8,803 bases of DNA from an uncultured Rhodospirillaceae bacterium (lineage in GTDB: Bacteria > Pseudomonadota > Alphaproteobacteria > Rhodospirillales > UBA2165): NCBI GenBank assembly GCA_913041095.1, contig CAJWIB010000094.1, positions 1 to 8,803 on the forward strand, written 5' to 3'. Both the position numbers and the translations under genes were made by a program. The stretch's first letter is position 1, and the number at the start of each line of letters is the position of its first letter. Positions 6,464 to 8,803 of the stretch are shown here, piece by piece. Below the pieces are notes generated by a model. It ran no database searches. It was not told where the DNA came from and was given only the letters and a program-made list of their open reading frames with translations.

Positions 6464-7665
6464 CGCAACAACGTCACATAGATGCCGGCAATAATAGCCG
6501 ACGATATCACACCCGATACGCTGGCCCCCATCGCCCACGGCAGGATAATGGCGTGCTTATTGGCTGCCCTCGCCTCTTTTTGCGCAACTTTGGCTGTCGT
6601 TGGGATACATGACACGCCCGAAATACCGATAGTCGGGTTAAAGTTACGGCCACCGAACCGATATACCAGCAAGCCACCAAGGATGCCGCCAATACCGGAC
6701 AGCAGCAACGCGGTAATGCCCAATATCAATAGCAGGATAACTTTTGGGTCAAGGATCGTGCTGGCTTCAAAAAGCACGCCCAACAGCAGACCTAAAAAGA
6801 ACGTCGCGCCGTACAACACCGGCCCGGAAAGAAAATCGACAAATTGTTTAACCCCAGATTCCCGGATAATAACACCGAGGAAAAACGACATGAACAACGG
6901 CGCCGCCACTGGAAACAGCAAGCTGAGGAGGGTCGAAGTAATGACCGCGAATGTTACTTTTTCAGCCTTGGATATATTTGGAATGGTGGTCGGATCCATT
7001 TTGATGCCGCGAAGTTTCTTAGGGATCATAAACCGGACCAGATAGGGATAACCGGCGTAGGCCAAGCTTAGATAGAGATAGGCGACGATGGTGATGGGAA
7101 CGAACAAATCCTTGGCCAGCAACAGTGAGGTATAGAGAACCATCGGCGCATCAGCACTGCCGACCATGGCGATGGCTGCCGCTTCGTTGAACGGAAAACC
7201 CATGGCGACGGCGATGGGGAAGGTCAAGACGGTACCCAGTTCCGCACAAATCGCAACGATCATGCAGCGGACCGGCGAGATTAGAAGGTAACCAATGTCG
7301 GACAACGTGCCGATACCCATGAAGATCAGGGTAGCGATCAAGCCATTGGAAAAACTAAAAGTATAAAGCGGTTGCAGGAAATTTATCTGCAAGGCATCCA
7401 TAAGCTGGACTGGATCGCTGGTAATTGGATCGATGAACAGCGTACCGGTGCTCGTCGCCGAGAGATAAAGCACACCGGCATTGACGGAAGACATACCAAA
7501 ACCCATCGGAATCATGATTAGCGGTTCCAACGTTCCCTTAACGCCCAAATAAACAAACATAAATCCGAGCAGGATTAGAACGATACGCGCAAGGGAAATA
7601 ACCGGATCGCCCGCCACCATAGTAGCGATGCCTTGAAAAATTTGCAGTAATTCTATATCGGGCAT
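6460..7665 (-). CDS. oadB: Na+-translocating decarboxylase beta subunit (OadB/GcdB/MmdB family)
   Basis: Integral membrane subunit that decarboxylates carboxybiotin and exports Na+. It is 401 aa, built from many hydrophobic segments over its whole length. Landmarks compared with Klebsiella OadB (numbers from memory): Asp172 in GSADAPM corresponds to Asp203 of the usual GGADGP motif; Tyr198 fits Tyr229; Asn343, Gly347 and Ser352 in NPTIGISGVS match Asn373, Gly377 and Ser382 with identical spacing; Lys359 stands where OadB has Arg389. The ion-binding region is therefore intact, though the Asp motif is unusual. The gene follows the delta-type gene by 2 bp, with AGGA about 11 bases before its ATG inside that gene. 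oadB is used as a family symbol only; the substrate (oxaloacetate, glutaconyl-CoA, methylmalonyl-CoA or malonate type) cannot be told from this subunit. Confidence 0.88.
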   Translation of the reverse strand: MPDIELLQIFQGIATMVAGDPVISLARIVLILLGFMFVYLGVKGTLEPLIMIPMGFGMSSVNAGVLYLSATSTGTLFIDPITSDPVQLMDALQINFLQPLYTFSFSNGLIATLIFMGIGTLSDIGYLLISPVRCMIVAICAELGTVLTFPIAVAMGFPFNEAAAIAMVGSADAPMVLYTSLLLAKDLFVPITIVAYLYLSLAYAGYPYLVRFMIPKKLRGIKMDPTTIPNISKAEKVTFAVITSTLLSLLFPVAAPLFMSFFLGVIIRESGVKQFVDFLSGPVLYGATFFLGLLLGVLFEASTILDPKVILLLILGITALLLSGIGGILGGLLVYRFGGRNFNPTIGISGVSCIPTTAKVAQKEARAANKHAIILPWAMGASVSGVISSAIIAGIYVTLLR

Positions 7666-7667
7666 AA

Positions 7668-7868
7668 TTAGGTGGTTCCTTCCGCCACACTTTTCTCAGC
7701 TTCGGTAGAGGCTTCGTCTGGTGCCGGACTATCTGCCGCCGCGCGTTTTTCCTTCAAGCGGATGACGCCAAATAGCAGCTTAATTATCCACGCCACGGCC
7801 AGTGAAATGACTGCCGCCAAGGCATAGACGAAAATCATCAAATTGACAGATTCCCAAAAATTTTCCAT
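7668..7868 (-). CDS. Small one-TM decarboxylase subunit, OadG/delta-like
   Basis: A 66-aa protein with one hydrophobic helix (~8-36, rich in Ala, Val, Ile, Leu), then a basic stop (RLKEKR, 37-42) and a low-complexity tail of Ala, Pro, Glu, Ser and Asp. This architecture, N-terminal anchor plus Ala/Pro linker, is that of OadG or the delta subunit of methylmalonyl-CoA and glutaconyl-CoA decarboxylases, which tether the complex at the membrane. It is shorter than most of those, and I see no zinc-binding C-terminal residues. The identification rests on topology and on its place between the biotin carrier and the beta subunit, not on strong residue identity. GGAGAG (7873-7878 on the complement) gives a good ribosome binding site 4-6 bases before the ATG. 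Confidence 0.72.
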   Translation of the reverse strand: MENFWESVNLMIFVYALAAVISLAVAWIIKLLFGVIRLKEKRAAADSPAPDEASTEAEKSVAEGTT

Positions 7869-7910
7869 TTATCTCTCCACTACTCAGGCGACGAAGACTC
7901 GCTGTTCCAG

Positions 7911-8126
7911 CTATTCCAGAACAATCAACACATCGTTGGTTTCAACCTTGTCTTCTTCCTTGACTTTGATCTCAACTACCTTGCCGTCAGACGGGGCGTA
8001 AATTGGATTTTCCATCTTCAGGGCCTCTAGAATGAGCAGTTCATCATCTTCGGCAACATCCTCGCCGACTGATACATGTATTTTCCAAATTGAACCCGAC
8101 ATAGGGGCGGTGACATCAACACTCAT
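7911..8126 (-). CDS. Biotin carboxyl carrier protein of the decarboxylase
   Basis: A 71-aa free-standing biotinyl domain. The motif EALKMEN places the biotinylated lysine at Lys37, near the centre as in all such domains, with the conserved flanks TAPMSGSIWKI (6-16) and APSDGKV (44-50). Leu replaces the more usual Met in the EAMKM motif, a common variation. Biotin on Lys37 would carry CO2 from the carboxyltransferase to the membrane beta subunit. In glutaconyl-CoA and methylmalonyl-CoA decarboxylases the gamma subunit has an Ala/Pro-rich linker before this domain; here only the bare domain is present, more like a minimal or MadF-type carrier. The start is supported by GGAG 8 bases upstream (8135-8138 complement). 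The carrier could also serve a cytosolic carboxylase, but the adjacent beta subunit argues for the pump. Confidence 0.92.
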   Translation of the reverse strand: MSVDVTAPMSGSIWKIHVSVGEDVAEDDELLILEALKMENPIYAPSDGKVVEIKVKEEDKVETNDVLIVLE

Positions 8127-8134
8127 GGTGATTA

Positions 8135-8138
8135 CTCC
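8135..8138 (-). promoter_or_regulatory. Ribosome binding site of the biotin carrier gene
   Basis: GGAG on the minus strand, 8 bases before the ATG at 8126. It fixes the short 71-aa start. The surrounding 84-bp gap (8127-8210) between bioY and this gene holds a small GC-rich inverted repeat (8172-8185) but no convincing promoter or terminator. Confidence 0.6.
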
Positions 8139-8210
8139 ATATTACGAGCTAGGTTCGGTTTCGTTGGCACTTGCCGGACCCGGCACTAAAACAATTCGAA
8201 AGATTTTCCG

Positions 8211-8803
8211 TTAGCTATTGCGCGACAGAAATTTCCAGCACATCGGCAATATTGCTGCAGCCAAAGCTATTTTAAAGACTGCTCCCCACAAGAACGGCAG
8301 CACGCCAAACTGGAAGGCCTTCGCCATACCGATTAAATGGGCTAGCCAAACATAGCCAAAGCCAAAGATCAGAGCCGTACCGAGGATCATCGCTACCAAT
8401 GTCGTCAACAAGTTACGATCCCAACCGCGTTCGCCAAGATATCCAACCACCATAGCCGAAGCCAAAAAGCCAACCAAATAACCACCAGTTGGACCGGCCA
8501 TATAAGCAAGGCCGATGCCTTTCGCCGGCGTATTGGCGAATACTGGTAGACCCAATGCACCCTCAGCCAGATAAAGTAAAATAGTTGCCGCACCAAGCCG
8601 CCAGCCGAATGCCATACCAATGACAAGAACAGCAAATGTTTGCATGGTCATGGGTACCGGATAAAATGGTACTTGAATTTTGGCTGACACAGTCAACAGC
8701 ACCGTACCAGCCACGGCCAAAATAATTTTGCGAAGCAAACTGTCTGCTGATGCCGGCCACGCGGCGCCTGACAAAGTCGGCTGAGCGTTTAAGATTCTTT
8801 CCA
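8211..8803 (-). CDS. bioY: Biotin transporter BioY (S component), 5' end at window edge
   Basis: Membrane substrate-binding component of an energy-coupling-factor biotin importer; solitary BioY proteins are also reported to support biotin uptake. About 6 hydrophobic segments span the protein. Family motifs visible include AKIQVPFYPVPMTMQTFAV, YLAEGALGLPVFA and AYMAGPTGGYLVGF, the last being the classic BioY signature around the biotin site. One possible start is a TTG at 8774 (187 aa), but the frame stays open to the right edge. The codon cut by the edge is NTG, so an ATG giving a ~197-aa protein starting M-ERILNAQPT is plausible. It sits upstream of, and in the same direction as, the biotin carrier and decarboxylase genes, so biotin supply and the biotin enzyme are probably expressed together. 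No ECF ATPase (BioM) or BioN gene is in view. Confidence 0.92.
   Translation of the reverse strand, partial: ERILNAQPTLSGAAWPASADSLLRKIILAVAGTVLLTVSAKIQVPFYPVPMTMQTFAVLVIGMAFGWRLGAATILLYLAEGALGLPVFANTPAKGIGLAYMAGPTGGYLVGFLASAMVVGYLGERGWDRNLLTTLVAMILGTALIFGFGYVWLAHLIGMAKAFQFGVLPFLWGAVFKIALAAAILPMCWKFLSRNS

Noticed and set aside
6464..6538. Longer 101-aa version of the small membrane protein starting at 6538
   Set aside because: The added N-terminal part lies wholly inside the conserved 3' end of the beta gene and reads as an unrelated Cys/Gly/His-rich sequence; the ATGA start at 6463 gives a clean two-TM protein.
6482..7045. A 187-codon plus-strand open frame opposite the decarboxylase beta gene
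   Set aside because: It is rich in Pro, Arg, Asn and Ser with no family motif, as expected for the antisense of a hydrophobic protein, and the minus-strand gene has clear conserved residues over the same bases.
7869..7910. Possible hairpin GCGA...TCGC between the biotin carrier and delta-like genes
   Set aside because: A 4-bp stem without a following T-run; not distinguishable from chance.
8132..8140. Minimal two-codon open frame (ATG GAG TAA, minus strand) over the ribosome binding site of the biotin carrier gene
   Set aside because: Most simply a chance product of GGAG next to AT-rich bases; no evidence that it is translated.
8172..8185. GC-rich inverted repeat TGCCGGACCCGGCA between bioY and the biotin carrier gene
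   Set aside because: The stem is only 5-6 bp with a 2-4 base loop and no T-run follows on either strand, so it does not qualify as a terminator; too small to call an operator.

Overview
The window reads as chromosomal DNA of a proteobacterium, most likely an alphaproteobacterium with an anaerobic or facultative lifestyle. This is an inference from protein style: the split, long IorB form and the BioY sequence look alphaproteobacterial. GC content is intermediate, and a Na+ pump would suit a marine or brackish habitat. Nothing in the window fixes the genus.

Plus strand, 2-6236: a tightly packed five-gene run. It opens with the 3' part of iorA (the gene enters from the left edge), then iorB, a 19-bp gap, then hcrC-hcrA-hcrB. 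Junctions are TAATG (iorA/iorB), GTGA (hcrC/hcrA) and TAATG (hcrA/hcrB), so the run is almost certainly one operon. IorAB is a thiamine-diphosphate, iron-sulfur 2-oxoacid (indolepyruvate/arylpyruvate):ferredoxin oxidoreductase. HcrCAB is a 4-hydroxybenzoyl-CoA reductase-type molybdenum enzyme. It keeps the diagnostic extra [4Fe-4S] loop in the FAD subunit, which is the hallmark of enzymes running the xanthine-oxidase chemistry in the reductive direction with ferredoxin. Ior releases reduced ferredoxin and Hcr consumes it, so the operon looks like an electron-coupled pair. The two could also be linked by carbon flow: tyrosine-derived 4-hydroxyphenylpyruvate to 4-hydroxyphenylacetyl-CoA, and eventually 4-hydroxybenzoyl-CoA to benzoyl-CoA.

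Minus strand, 8803-6233 (read right to left): bioY (biotin transporter S component, 5' end at or just past the right edge), a 71-aa biotin carrier protein, a 66-aa one-TM subunit of OadG/delta type, the OadB/GcdB/MmdB-type carboxybiotin decarboxylase membrane subunit, and a 76-aa two-TM protein that starts inside the stop codon of the beta gene. Together this is a membrane Na+-translocating biotin-dependent decarboxylase with its own biotin uptake gene. The carboxyltransferase (alpha) subunit that would define the substrate is not in the window and may lie beyond the right edge.

The two gene runs converge and overlap tail to tail by 4 bp at 6233-6236, with no terminator hairpin visible. No rRNA, tRNA, CRISPR, insertion sequence, phage or origin signal was seen, and there is no gene-free stretch above 100 bases.
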